Part shown: positions 36,775 through 45,302 of the stretch, piece by piece
Layout: the number at the start of each line of letters is the position of its first letter
Position numbering within the stretch: position 1 is the first letter of the stretch
Assembly (NCBI GenBank): GCA_008080565.1
Contig: VIKE01000018.1
Coordinates: forward strand, 1-64,000
From: Rhodocyclaceae bacterium
GTDB taxonomy: Bacteria; Pseudomonadota; Gammaproteobacteria; Burkholderiales; Rhodocyclaceae
Reading direction: 5' to 3'
DNA: 64,000 nucleotides
The notes under the pieces: generated by a model
Seen by the model: only the letters and a program-made list of their open reading frames with translations
Database searches by the model: none
What the model was told of the DNA's origin: nothing
Made by a program: the position numbers and the translations under genes

Positions 36775-37688
36775 TGTCGGTCGATCATCTCTTCCCCGAG
36801 TGCCGGCCGCGCTGCGTCCGGCAGATGGCGGTTGGCGACGGCCATATCCTGCATGTCGAGGAATGCGGCCCGTTCGACGGTATCCCTGTCCTCTTCCTGC
36901 ACGGCGGGCCGGGTGGCGGTTGCCTGACAGAACATCGCCGGCTGTTCGACCCCAACATTTTTCGCGTCGTCCTGATCGACCAGCGCGGCGCCGGGCGCAG
37001 CCTGCCGAGCGGTGAACTGGGGGCGAACACGACGCTCGATCTGGTCGCCGATCTCGACTACGTGCGCGAGGCGCTCGGCATTTCCGGCTGGATCGTTTTT
37101 GGCGGTTCGTGGGGCAGCTTGTTGGCGCTGGCCTATGCCCAGATTTATCCCGAAAGCGTGCATGGCCTGGTCTTGCACGGCATCTTTCTCGGTTCGCACG
37201 ATGAAATCGTCGCCTATGCGCGCGGCCTGGGCGGGTTGTTGCCGCCATCCGAGCAAGCCCATCCGCTCACCTCGTTTGCCCGGCGCATTCTCGGCGATGA
37301 TCCGGATGCGGCGGCGCAGGCGGCGCGGCTTTGGCTGAACTATCAGCGCGAGCTGGTTGGCAAGGCGCCGCTCGACGGGGAGCTCGATGTGATCCAGCTG
37401 GCCCGGGCGCGTATCCAGATGCATTACCTGACGCGCGACTGCTTTCTTGTTCCCGGCCAATTGCTGGCTGGCATCTCCCGCATCCACCATCTGCCGGCCG
37501 TCATCGTCCAGGGAATGGCCGACCCGGTCTGTCCGCCGATCGCGGCCGAAACCCTGCATCGCGCCTGGCCCGAGGCGACCTGGGTGCCGGTGGCGAGCGC
37601 CGGCCACGATGCGCTGTCGCCGGCCATGGCCCGCGCCTGCATCAAGGCGCTGGGCTGGATGGTGGAGTGTGCTGAAGATTTTGACTGA
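36774..37688 (+). CDS. pip: Proline iminopeptidase-like alpha/beta hydrolase
   Basis: 304 residues, cytoplasmic, close to the usual length for proline iminopeptidase. The oxyanion-hole motif HGGPGGG (about 43-49), DQRGAGRS (about 72-79), nucleophile elbow GGSWGS with Ser near 110, Asp in GMADPVCPP (about 250) and His in AGHDAL (about 278) are all present. It would release N-terminal proline from peptides. The start ATG shares one base with the preceding regulator stop (TGATG), so it is the last gene of that run, although its function does not fit the alcohol locus. Confidence 0.85.
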   Translation: MSVDHLFPECRPRCVRQMAVGDGHILHVEECGPFDGIPVLFLHGGPGGGCLTEHRRLFDPNIFRVVLIDQRGAGRSLPSGELGANTTLDLVADLDYVREALGISGWIVFGGSWGSLLALAYAQIYPESVHGLVLHGIFLGSHDEIVAYARGLGGLLPPSEQAHPLTSFARRILGDDPDAAAQAARLWLNYQRELVGKAPLDGELDVIQLARARIQMHYLTRDCFLVPGQLLAGISRIHHLPAVIVQGMADPVCPPIAAETLHRAWPEATWVPVASAGHDALSPAMARACIKALGWMVECAEDFD

Positions 37689-37742
37689 GTTGGTTGGTCA
37701 CGGCAGGCGATTTGCCCCGATTTTCGGTTGTATGATCGCCCC

Positions 37743-38381
37743 ATGACCTGCATCGAAATTGTTTCCGACCTTGTTTGTCCGTGGTGCTACATCGGCCTGC
37801 GTCGGCTTGATGCGGCTATCGCCGAGGTGCGCCGCGAGCTGCCGGACTTTGTCTGCGAGAAACGCTGGCGCCCGTTTTTCCTGAACCCTGATACGCCGCC
37901 GGAAGGCGAGCCTTACCGGCCGTTTCTCGAAAAGAAATTTGGCGGGCCGGCGCCGGTCGAGGCGCTGTTCGAGCGCGTCCGCGCCGCCGGCCGGCCGTGG
38001 GGTATCGACTACGCCTTCGAGAAAATCGAGGTCCGCGCCAACACCCTGCAGGCGCACCGCCTGATCCACTGGGCGCAGCAACGCGGCGATGCGGCTCGGC
38101 TCATCGAGCGGTTGTTCGTCGCCCAGTTCCAGCGTGGCGAGCGGATTGGCGATTTGGCGTTGCTGGCCAAGGTGGCGGTGGAGTGCGGATATCCCGGCGA
38201 TGAAGTCGAGTCTTACCTCGCCTCCGATCAGAATGTCGACGAAGTGCGCGCCACGGAGCGCCGCTTCCGGGCGATGGGCATTTCAATGGTGCCGACCTTC
38301 ATCGTCGATGGCCGGCATGTGGTGGTTGGAGCAGAGGATCCGGCCGTTCTGGCGGCGGCGATCCGCAAGTCAATGGCCTGA
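37743..38381 (+). CDS. DsbA-family (FrnE-like) thioredoxin-fold oxidoreductase
   Basis: 212 residues, no signal peptide, so cytoplasmic. The active-site CPWC lies at about residues 13-16 after IEIVSDLV; the cis-Pro loop is MVPTFIVDG near residue 183. The helical insert RANTLQAHRLIHWAQQRG matches the FrnE/2-hydroxychromene-carboxylate-isomerase-like DsbA branch. These proteins are thiol-disulfide oxidoreductases implicated in oxidative-stress tolerance. The ATG at 37743 is chosen over a TTG 15 bp upstream. It stands alone between the peptidase and a convergent PEP-CTERM gene. Confidence 0.9.
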   Translation: MTCIEIVSDLVCPWCYIGLRRLDAAIAEVRRELPDFVCEKRWRPFFLNPDTPPEGEPYRPFLEKKFGGPAPVEALFERVRAAGRPWGIDYAFEKIEVRANTLQAHRLIHWAQQRGDAARLIERLFVAQFQRGERIGDLALLAKVAVECGYPGDEVESYLASDQNVDEVRATERRFRAMGISMVPTFIVDGRHVVVGAEDPAVLAAAIRKSMA

Positions 38382-38388
38382 GCGCTGC

Positions 38389-39030
38389 TCAGGCTGGGTC
38401 TTGTCGGCGGTTCCGGCGGATGGCGAGGAGCAGCCCGCCGCAGAGGAGCGACCAGACCATGCCGGGTTCGGGCACGGATGAGACCAGCGTCAGGTCGCTG
38501 CCACCATTCAGCGTAATTTGACCGCCGGCGATCAGATCGATGTCACCTCCCTTACGCACGAGAATACCCCCTCCATTGCGCAGCGTGATCTGCCCCGGTT
38601 GCCCTGGGGAAATATCGCCGCCGGTGCTGACTGTTACGGTCCCTCTGTCCAGAAGCCTTGGATTCCCGGGTTGCGCCACAGTCAAACCAGGAGATGTGCC
38701 GACGTCGAATCTGGTCCAGTTGATCGTATCGATCGATACGCCTTCGGCAAGGGTGAGGGGGCCGGTGAGTGAGTTCAGTTGGACAAGGGGGGCAACCAAA
38801 CTCAGGTCGTCGAGGAACAATGAACCGACTGCGCTGATCGTGATGCCGATGTCCGAATCGATACTGCCACCGATCAGCGAGAAATCACCATCGCAGGACA
38901 GCATGGCGCCGTTGCTCAAATCGAATGATGAATTTCCGGAGCAACCAATGGTGGCGATGTTGGCGTTCGAGGCGGCTTGAGCGAACGCCGAAAACAGCAG
39001 GGCGGACAGGAGCAGGGAAAGGTGGCGCAT
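38389..39030 (-). CDS. PEP-CTERM sorted surface/secreted protein
   Basis: 213 residues. Signal peptide (about 1-19, FAQA-A), a beta-rich Gly/Ser/Thr-rich middle (filamentous-haemagglutinin-like GGDISPGQPGQITLRNGGG), and a C-terminal sorting signal: VPEPG, a hydrophobic helix (MVWSLLCGGLLLAI) and a basic tail RRNRRQ. PEP-CTERM signals are processed by an exosortase, normally linked to exopolysaccharide production; none is in this window. The ATG at 39030 follows GGAGGCGACC. The gene is slightly lower in GC than its neighbours. Its function is probably extracellular matrix or biofilm, by family. Confidence 0.85.
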   Translation of the reverse strand: MRHLSLLLSALLFSAFAQAASNANIATIGCSGNSSFDLSNGAMLSCDGDFSLIGGSIDSDIGITISAVGSLFLDDLSLVAPLVQLNSLTGPLTLAEGVSIDTINWTRFDVGTSPGLTVAQPGNPRLLDRGTVTVSTGGDISPGQPGQITLRNGGGILVRKGGDIDLIAGGQITLNGGSDLTLVSSVPEPGMVWSLLCGGLLLAIRRNRRQDPA

Positions 39031-39153
39031 GGTCGCCTCCGGGAGAATGGCAATCCCTGAAGTCTGCGCCATTGGCATGACGATTGAATGACAGGCGACG
39101 CATGAGCCGGACTAGGCGCCGCCTGATTCCGCCGGCTTGAGCCGGCTGTTGTC

Positions 39154-39558
39154 TTACTTGGCGATGTCGAGCAATTCGACTTCGAAAACCAGCGTCGAAT
39201 TGGGCGGAATACCGGGCACGCCGCGGCTGCCGTAAGCCAGGTTGGGCGGGCAGACCAGCTTGGCCTTGCCGCCGACCTTGATCTTCTGCACGCCTTCAGT
39301 CCAGCACGGAATGACGCGGTTGAGCGGGAAGGCGGCCGGTTCGTTGCGCTTGTACGAACTGTCGAATTCCTGGCCATTGGTCAGCGTGCCGCGGTAGTGC
39401 ACCTTGACCGTGTCGCTGGCCTTCGGGCTGGCGCCGCTGCCTTCCTTGAGCATGGTGATGGCGATGCCGGAGGCAGTCATTTCTTCCTTCGGTTCGGCGG
39501 CCGTGGCCTGGAAGGAGAGCGCGAGGAGGAGGGCGGTTGCGGTAGCGAGCTTTTGCAT
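39154..39558 (-). CDS. Periplasmic FKBP-type peptidyl-prolyl isomerase
   Basis: 134 residues with a signal peptide (about 1-21, TATA-A) and one FKBP domain. Conserved FKBP signatures are VKVHYRGTLTNGQEFDSSY, the VIPCWTEGVQKIKVGGKAKLVCP stretch with the ligand-pocket Trp, LAYGSRGVPGIPPNSTLVFEVELL. It should speed proline isomerisation during folding of exported proteins. The one-domain size lacks the dimerisation domain of FkpA or Mip. It is followed on the same strand, about 120 bp downstream, by the PEP-CTERM gene, but no shared operon is evident. Confidence 0.93.
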   Translation of the reverse strand: MQKLATATALLLALSFQATAAEPKEEMTASGIAITMLKEGSGASPKASDTVKVHYRGTLTNGQEFDSSYKRNEPAAFPLNRVIPCWTEGVQKIKVGGKAKLVCPPNLAYGSRGVPGIPPNSTLVFEVELLDIAK

Positions 39559-39657
39559 GGATCTGCCTTGGTTGAGGTTGGGCGTTGAAAGTTGGCTACG
39601 TTAATGGGAAGTCGTCGGGCGAGTAAAGGGGGCCGCGAAAAAATTGTCCGCCCCGGC

Positions 39658-40647
39658 TCATTCGGTGACGGTCAGGTAAACCAGGGTCTGGTTGAGCAAC
39701 TGGTAACCGATTTCGCCGAAGGTCATCGGCCCGGTGACCTCACCCGTCCGCTTGCCTTCAAGCTGCGAATTGAGAAAATTGAGGATGCAGTTGCAGGAGA
39801 AGGAAATGTCCAGCCCACTCCTGGGCAGGGCGGCCTGGAAGGCAGTGACATAGTCGGTGACCGGTGCCGCAAAGCGGTATTCGGGGCCCGGAAAGACCGG
39901 GGCGTAGAACTCGACGCGCCTTGCCTCACGGTCGATGCTTTTGATGCTGACGTTGATCATGGCGCCGCTGTAATCGGCGACCAGCGGCAGGCGGGGGTCG
40001 ATCTGGTTGGCCAGCAGGTGGTCGGCCAGATTCCCCGGTTGGCCGCCGATCAGGCAGTCGCCGGCGCTGAAGCCGTTGTTCTCGAAGCGGATGCCGGCGC
40101 CGCTGCCGGGGCGAAAGAGGTTGACGATGTCGATCTGGGCGAACTTTTCGGGCGGCAGCGGTACGTCCATGACCACCGCGTCGCTTTCGGAAAATTCGCC
40201 GGTGCTGCCGAGGACGACCTTGGGTGTGGTCTTGCCGAGGTCGTCGAGGTGTACGCCGGCGATCCAGCCGATCAGCGGCTTCATGTACATCTCTTCGAAA
40301 TTCGGGGCGTTTTGGGCAAATCCGGCGTGGGTGGCGCTGAAGGCGGGAATGATCAGGATGCTGTAGCCGTTGTCCGGCGCATTGCGGCAGATTTGCGGCA
40401 AGGTAGCACCGTCGTAGAAGCGCAGTTGCGGCGGTGCGGCGAAACCGCTGACTTCGCTGACGAAGACCTGCTCGCGGCTGACCGTGCCACCTTCGGCCGC
40501 CATGAAATAGGGGATCGTGCCGCCGATCCAGTGGCCTTGGGGGAGTTGCCTGAGGGCGGCTTCATCGCCGGCGATGCTCAGGTATTTTCCAGCGTTGATC
40601 AGTTCGGCGGCGCGGCTGACTGACATCAGTTCTTGTTGGGTTTTCAT
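39658..40647 (-). CDS. Conserved hypothetical protein, possibly FIST-like
   Basis: 329 residues, no signal peptide, no membrane helix, even mix of alpha and beta. The C-terminus (GPMTFGEIGYQLLNQTLVYLTV) recalls the FIST_C ending, where a GEI and NxT motif occur, and an internal cysteine pair FSCNCILNF precedes it; the N-terminal half is unlike standard FIST_N. I cannot assign a function; FIST proteins are proposed small-molecule sensors. The neighbouring gene on the same strand (21 bp upstream) is also unassigned, so the two may act together. Confidence 0.6.
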   Translation of the reverse strand: MKTQQELMSVSRAAELINAGKYLSIAGDEAALRQLPQGHWIGGTIPYFMAAEGGTVSREQVFVSEVSGFAAPPQLRFYDGATLPQICRNAPDNGYSILIIPAFSATHAGFAQNAPNFEEMYMKPLIGWIAGVHLDDLGKTTPKVVLGSTGEFSESDAVVMDVPLPPEKFAQIDIVNLFRPGSGAGIRFENNGFSAGDCLIGGQPGNLADHLLANQIDPRLPLVADYSGAMINVSIKSIDREARRVEFYAPVFPGPEYRFAAPVTDYVTAFQAALPRSGLDISFSCNCILNFLNSQLEGKRTGEVTGPMTFGEIGYQLLNQTLVYLTVTE

Positions 40648-40668
40648 GGTTTTTACCGGTGGAGCGGG

Positions 40669-41355
40669 TCAGTTTTGGGCAAGTTGCGCCAATTCGTGAC
40701 TGAGCATTTTTTCGTGGCGGGTGAAGTAGCGTTGCAATTCATGGGCCTTCAGGGTGCGCACTTCGCCATCGCTGATGATCGCGAATTGCTCGCGCAGCTT
40801 GGTCAGCAGCAGTTTGAGGCTGAGGATGCGGATGTCGAGCTGGAGGTTGCCGCTGAGCAATTCTTCCCAGATTGGGTCATTCGGTGCTGGTATCCGGGCC
40901 GAGATCGAGTCGGACGCGCTGCCCGGGCCGGACAGCCCCGATTTGCCGTTATCGAGGCGATGCTTGAATTTCCAGAGGTCGGCGACGGGCAGGTCGAGCA
41001 GGGCGCAGACCGAGGCGAAGCTGACGCCTTGCATGAACATGCCGGCAATCTGCCGGGCGAAGGCGCGGGTGAAGGGCTGGTCGGTTTCGCCCAGCCATTG
41101 AAGATCGGCGCTATCCGCTTCGCCGGGGATGACGGCATGGACGATGCAGCGGGCGTTGCCGATGTTGATGTGACGCCAGACGCTTTCCCGGCCTTGTTCA
41201 GGCGCGCTTCGGGCGGTGAAGAACCAGCCGCTGCGCTGGGCTTCGCGGGAGACCCAGATGTCGATCTGGTTTTTGCCGAGGTCGTTGCGGACGCGGGCGA
41301 TGTGCCATGGTGCGTGAATAGCCAGTGTGTGGTGCAGTAGTTCTTCAAGCTTCAT
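40669..41355 (-). CDS. Uncharacterised protein with possible ISL3-like N-terminus
   Basis: 228 residues, soluble. The first 90 residues (LHHTLAIHAPWHIARVRNDLGKNQIDIWVS) weakly resemble the N-terminal part of ISL3-type transposases, and VSFASVCALLDLPVADLWKFKHRLD (about 110-134) looks like a helix-turn-helix. No DDE catalytic domain follows and no terminal repeats surround the gene, so it is not an active element. The C-terminus is basic and helical. It forms a likely two-gene unit with the downstream unknown gene ending at 39658. A DNA-binding or domesticated role is only a suggestion. Confidence 0.55.
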   Translation of the reverse strand: MKLEELLHHTLAIHAPWHIARVRNDLGKNQIDIWVSREAQRSGWFFTARSAPEQGRESVWRHINIGNARCIVHAVIPGEADSADLQWLGETDQPFTRAFARQIAGMFMQGVSFASVCALLDLPVADLWKFKHRLDNGKSGLSGPGSASDSISARIPAPNDPIWEELLSGNLQLDIRILSLKLLLTKLREQFAIISDGEVRTLKAHELQRYFTRHEKMLSHELAQLAQN

Positions 41356-41514
41356 TGTTGGTCTCCATGTCGCCCGCTTGCTGTGGATCGGGCTGTTTTG
41401 CCGGTTTATGCTGATAGCAAGGAGTGTGCTAGCGGTTTATTGCGGGCCGGACGGCGGTTTCTGTTCCGGCAACTGTGGAGATATCGAACGGTTGCTGCAA
41501 ATAAAAGCAGCTGT

Positions 41515-41551
41515 TCTACGGTCAACCCGAAAAAATGGCCAAAAATGAAAT
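41515..41551 (+). repeat. Dispersed 36-bp motif, copy 11 (intergenic)
   Basis: CTACGGTCAACCCG, A6, TGGCC, AAAAATGAAAT; one substitution in the core. It is the first of a pair before the PqqU-like gene. Confidence 0.95.
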
Positions 41552-41556
41552 CCGGC

Positions 41557-41579
41557 CATCTCATGATTTTCATGAGATG
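41557..41579. promoter_or_regulatory. Perfect 10-bp inverted repeat (hairpin or operator)
   Basis: CATCTCATGA and TCATGAGATG separated by TTT, 5 bp after a dispersed motif and 130 bp before the receptor start. No T-run follows on either strand, so a protein-binding dyad is as likely as a terminator. Confidence 0.6.
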
Positions 41580-41641
41580 CATCTGGCGATTGTCTCGTCG
41601 CCTGTTGTTTGTGCATTGTCGATAATCAGAACGAGGTCGCT

Positions 41642-41679
41642 TTCCACGGTCGACCGGAAAATTTGGTCTAAAACGAAAT
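41642..41679 (+). repeat. Dispersed 36-bp motif, copy 12 (intergenic)
   Basis: CCACGGTCGACCGG (one change), AAAATTT, GGTCT, AAAACGAAAT. It ends 30 bp before the receptor start codon. Confidence 0.88.
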
Positions 41680-41708
41680 CACGCATCAACCTGAATAAGA
41701 CAAAAATC

Positions 41709-43793
41709 ATGAGACAAAACCCGAAGCGCCTTGCCGTTATCCTCGCTGCAACTTTTCCCTGCCTCGGCCTCGCCGCCGAAACGGCGCTGACGCTTGATTC
41801 GGTCGTCGTCAGCGGCAGCCGGGTCGAGCACAATACCTTCGACCTGCCGGCTGCCGTCGATGTTGTCGACGCTGCCCGCATCGGCGCCGATCAGGCGCGG
41901 GTCAATGCTTCGGAAGCGCTGGCGGCGGTGCCCGGCATCACTGTGCAGAACCGTCAGAACTATGCGCAGGATCTGCAGATTTCGTCGCGCGGGTTCGGCG
42001 CCCGGTCGGCCTTTGGCGTGCGCGGCATTCGTCTGATTTCCGATGGCATTCCGGCCTCGATGCCGGATGGCCAGGGGCAGGCTGCCACCTTCAACCTTGA
42101 TCGTGCCGAGCGCATTGAAGTGCTGCGTGGCCCGCTGGCTGTGGTTTATGGCAACCATGCTGGCGGCGTCATCCAGATGTTCACGCCGGACGGCAAGGGC
42201 CGGCCGAGCGTTGAAGGTAGTTTCGTCGCCGGCAGCGACAACATGTGGAAGACAGACGTCAGCGCCCAGGGCGAAGTCGGCGGCCTCGGTTATGTCATAG
42301 ACGCCTCACATTTCACCACCGACGGCTATCGCGCCCACAGCAAGGCCGAACGCGACCAGACCATGGTCAAGCTGACCTACCGGCCGAGCCAGGACGGCAA
42401 GCTGACTTTCATCGCCAACAGCTTCAAACAGACGGCCGAAGACCCGCAAGGCCAGACCTGGGCTGGCTACCAGGCTGATCCGCGCAGCGTTGCCCAGCCA
42501 GCGCTTGACTACAACACCCGCAAGAGCATCGACCACATGCAGGGCGGGCTGACCTACGAGCACCGTTTTGGCGATCATTCGGTGCAGGCCTCGGCCTACG
42601 CCGGGCAGCGCTCGACCATTCAGTACCAGTCGATTCCGCCCGGCCCGCAAGGCAATCCGAAGCACTCCGGCGGCATCATCGATTTTGACCGCGACTTCGC
42701 TGGTGCCTCGACGCGCTGGATCGGCCGCTTCCAGCTGGCCGGCGGCAAGCTGACGACGACGGTCGGGGTCGACTACGAGCAGTCGATCGACAACCGGCGC
42801 GGTTACGAGAATTTCATCGGCGCCACGCTCGGCGTCAAGGGCGTCCAGCGCCGCGCCGAAGAGGATCGCGTCGCCAGCTTCGACCAGTACGCCCAGGCCG
42901 AATGGCAGGGCGAGCGCTGGACCTTCAGTGGTGGCGTTCGCCACAGCCAGGTTTCATTCAACGTCAAGGACGCCTATCTGAGCAACGGCAACGATGGTGG
43001 CAGCGTCAGCTACGAGAAGACGACGCCGACCATCGCCGCGATGTTCCGCCTGACGCCAACGGTGAACATCTACGCCAGCGCGGCGCGCGGCTTCGAGGCG
43101 CCGACTTTCAACGAGTTGTTCTATTCCGGACCCGGCGGCACCTTCAGCTACAACCTAAAGCCGTCGACCAGTACGCACTACGAAACCGGTCTCAAGGCCT
43201 TTATCGGCAACGATAGTCGGATTGACGTGGCGGTCTTCCAGATCGAAACCGAGGATGAACTGGTCGTCGATTCGGCCTCCGGGGGCCGGACAACCTACCG
43301 CAATGCAGGCCAGACCCTGCGCCGTGGTCTCGAAGCCGGGCTCGACAGCCGCTGGGCCAACAACCTGTCGACCCGCATCGCCTATACCTTCCTCGACGCC
43401 CGTTACGACGAAGCCTTCACCACCTCGTCCGGACTGATCAATGCTGACAACCGTCTGCCCGGCGTTCCTGCCCAGAGCCTGTTCGGCGAACTGGCCTGGA
43501 AACATCCGGCCAGCGGCTTCCATGCCGCCGTCGAGGGCATCGCCCGGAGCAAGGTTTACGTCGAGGACACCAACACCAGGCAGGCAGCGCCGGGCTACGC
43601 CATCGCCAACCTGCGCTTCGGTGTCGACCGCAAGGTCGGCGACCTCAACCTGCGTACCTTCCTGCGCTTTGACAACATTTTCGATCGCCAGTACGTCGGC
43701 TCGGTCATCGTCGGCGACGGCAACAGCCGCTACTACGAAGCGGCGCCGGGGCGCACCTGGCTGGCCGGCGTGAGCGCGCGATATACTTTTTGA
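41709..43793 (+). CDS. pqqU: PqqU/YncD-like TonB-dependent receptor for PQQ uptake
   Basis: 694 residues: signal peptide (about 1-22), plug (to about 170) and barrel with terminal Phe (SARYTF). As I remember E. coli YncD (PqqU), long stretches agree: NRQNYAQDLQIS, RGFGARSAFGVRGIRL, DGIPASMPDGQGQ, YQSIPPGPQGNPKHSGGII, VVDSASGGRTTYRNAGQT and VGSVIVGDGNSRYYE. PqqU imports the cofactor pyrroloquinoline quinone through the outer membrane. Two PQQ dehydrogenases lie in the same window, so the assignment fits biologically. Start ATG at 41709, 30 bp after a dispersed motif. Orthology versus a related receptor needs a tree. Confidence 0.87.
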   Translation: MRQNPKRLAVILAATFPCLGLAAETALTLDSVVVSGSRVEHNTFDLPAAVDVVDAARIGADQARVNASEALAAVPGITVQNRQNYAQDLQISSRGFGARSAFGVRGIRLISDGIPASMPDGQGQAATFNLDRAERIEVLRGPLAVVYGNHAGGVIQMFTPDGKGRPSVEGSFVAGSDNMWKTDVSAQGEVGGLGYVIDASHFTTDGYRAHSKAERDQTMVKLTYRPSQDGKLTFIANSFKQTAEDPQGQTWAGYQADPRSVAQPALDYNTRKSIDHMQGGLTYEHRFGDHSVQASAYAGQRSTIQYQSIPPGPQGNPKHSGGIIDFDRDFAGASTRWIGRFQLAGGKLTTTVGVDYEQSIDNRRGYENFIGATLGVKGVQRRAEEDRVASFDQYAQAEWQGERWTFSGGVRHSQVSFNVKDAYLSNGNDGGSVSYEKTTPTIAAMFRLTPTVNIYASAARGFEAPTFNELFYSGPGGTFSYNLKPSTSTHYETGLKAFIGNDSRIDVAVFQIETEDELVVDSASGGRTTYRNAGQTLRRGLEAGLDSRWANNLSTRIAYTFLDARYDEAFTTSSGLINADNRLPGVPAQSLFGELAWKHPASGFHAAVEGIARSKVYVEDTNTRQAAPGYAIANLRFGVDRKVGDLNLRTFLRFDNIFDRQYVGSVIVGDGNSRYYEAAPGRTWLAGVSARYTF

Positions 43794-43814
43794 GCACCTC
43801 CATTCCCCCGCTCA

Positions 43815-43839
43815 AGCCCGGCCCCGGTCGGGCTTTTTT
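43815..43839 (+). terminator. Terminator of the PqqU-like gene
   Basis: AGCCCG stem, 8-base loop able to extend by G-U pairing, CGGGCT stem, then five T; 22 bp after the stop codon. Confidence 0.9.
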
Positions 43840-43930
43840 ACGCCTGCTGAAACGCTGAACACTGTTTCGTTTTGGCTCAGCGACGCAGCAATTGTCCAGA
43901 AACTGAACGCGTCAGCATGTTCGGATGATT

Positions 43931-43962
43931 GCCACGGTCAACCGGGAAAAAGGCCTGAAATC
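43931..43962 (+). repeat. Dispersed 36-bp motif, copy 13 (intergenic)
   Basis: CCACGGTCAACCGG followed by GAAAAA, GGCC and TGAAAT; the spacing between core and GGCC is shorter than in most copies. Confidence 0.85.
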
Positions 43963-44001
43963 CAAGTGCTAGCGGACTTTGCAGAAAAATCACGGGGTTT
44001 T

Positions 44002-44030
44002 TTGACGGGCTGGCACGGCCTTCGCAATTA
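44002..44030 (+). promoter_or_regulatory. Ambiguous promoter of the porin gene
   Basis: TTGACG (44002-44007) resembles a -35 box, but the -10 position 17 bp later (CAATTA) is poor. Overlapping it, TGGCACGGCCTTCGCA (44011-44026) resembles a sigma-54 promoter with one mismatch in the -12 box. Either could be used. Confidence 0.4.
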
Positions 44031-44134
44031 CATAGCGCGGAACACTGCCCTCGGGGTTGGGAGAGGGAAGATTCGTACGGAGCGGTACTCGCTTCGGGGT
44101 TCATTCACACAAAAGATGATTGAGGAGCAATTCA

Positions 44135-45271
44135 ATGCAGAAAAAACTTATCGCGCTGGCTGTTGCAGCTGTTACGTCCGGTGCAGCCTTCGCACAATCC
44201 AACGTCACCATCTACGGCACGGTCGACATGGGCTACCTGTACCGTGGCGGCAATAGCGGCGCTGTTCAGAACACCCACAGCTCGCACTCGCTGCAAGGTA
44301 ACTCTGCACAAAGCAGTCTCGGCTTCAAAGGTGTCGAAGATCTCGGCAATGGCCTGAAAGCCCTGTTCGATCTGGAATACCGCCTCACGCCGGATGCCAA
44401 CTCCACCATCGGCGGCGCTGGTGCCGGTCACCAGTATGTCGGTCTGACCGGCGGCTTCGGTACCGCTGTAGCCGGTTATCTGGACGGTATCCGCTACGGC
44501 ATCTATGGCAAGTACAGCCCGTTCGGTAACTACTCGGTCGGTAACTTCGCTTCGATGACCACCCAGTACGACCGTGCGCAAAACGCCGTGGCTTATATTT
44601 CGCCTAGCTTCGCTGGATTTACGGCGATTGTGGCTTACGCAACCAATACCCAGGCCACAGAAGGCGGGCTTAACGCCGTGCACGTTCCCGCCATCACGAG
44701 TGGCGGCAATCGCGGTGATGATCAGTTGTATTCTGTAAACCTGATTTACGCCAACGGTCCGTTGAGCGTTGATCTTGATTATGAAACCACTCGTGCCGTC
44801 GGTTACACGGATAGCAGATTGTTTGTTGCAACGGCAGGCGCTTCCTACGACTTTGGCGTAGTCAAGATTTCCGGTCTGTATGATGTCATCAAGGGCGACA
44901 GAAACTCCCTGATTGGTGGCAACATCGATCTGGATAGCACCACGGCGGGCTTGCAGAACCTGGGCGGGCTGGCAGCAGATCAAAAATATGATCGTCGCAA
45001 CTGGATGATCGGCGCCAGCGTTCCATTCGGCAAGGCTTCATTCCTCGCTAGCTATGGCCGGGTCAAGGACAAGACCCTGACCGAAGCCGACGCCAGCAAG
45101 TGGGCTGTCGGTGCGCGCTACGCACTGTCCAAGCGGACGACCCTGTACGCCGACTTCGCACACATCAACAACGATACCAACGCTGCCTTCACCATTAATC
45201 CGATGGGCAACAACTCCGGCACCAGCGGCGGTATCAACGGTTTCGATATGGGCATCAAGCACACGTTCTAA
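44135..45271 (+). CDS. Gram-negative general porin (trimeric, 16-strand type)
   Basis: 378 residues with a signal peptide (about 1-20, AAFA-Q). The mature start SNVTIYGTVDMGY and the block SSLGFKGVEDLGNGLKALFDLEY are typical of betaproteobacterial porins; the C-terminus GIKHTF ends in Phe, the BAM recognition signal. It forms passive channels for small anions and nutrients in the outer membrane. The ATG at 44135 follows TTGAGGAGC by seven bases; an upstream in-frame ATG gives a non-signal extension. A terminator (45324-45353) follows, lying inside the next gene's 5' coding end. Confidence 0.93.
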   Translation: MQKKLIALAVAAVTSGAAFAQSNVTIYGTVDMGYLYRGGNSGAVQNTHSSHSLQGNSAQSSLGFKGVEDLGNGLKALFDLEYRLTPDANSTIGGAGAGHQYVGLTGGFGTAVAGYLDGIRYGIYGKYSPFGNYSVGNFASMTTQYDRAQNAVAYISPSFAGFTAIVAYATNTQATEGGLNAVHVPAITSGGNRGDDQLYSVNLIYANGPLSVDLDYETTRAVGYTDSRLFVATAGASYDFGVVKISGLYDVIKGDRNSLIGGNIDLDSTTAGLQNLGGLAADQKYDRRNWMIGASVPFGKASFLASYGRVKDKTLTEADASKWAVGARYALSKRTTLYADFAHINNDTNAAFTINPMGNNSGTSGGINGFDMGIKHTF

Positions 45272-45302
45272 AGAACGGTGCAGGAAAGTACTCTTGCGTC
45301 AG

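Larger units (their letters stand above)
41356..41708. other. Control region upstream of the PqqU-like receptor
   Basis: 353 bp with no convincing gene. It contains two dispersed motifs in the same orientation (41515-41551, 41642-41679) and a perfect 10-bp inverted repeat (41557-41579). Confidence 0.7.

Noticed and set aside
40669..41355. Insertion sequence of the ISL3 family
   Set aside because: Only weak N-terminal resemblance; no DDE domain, terminal inverted repeats or target duplication.
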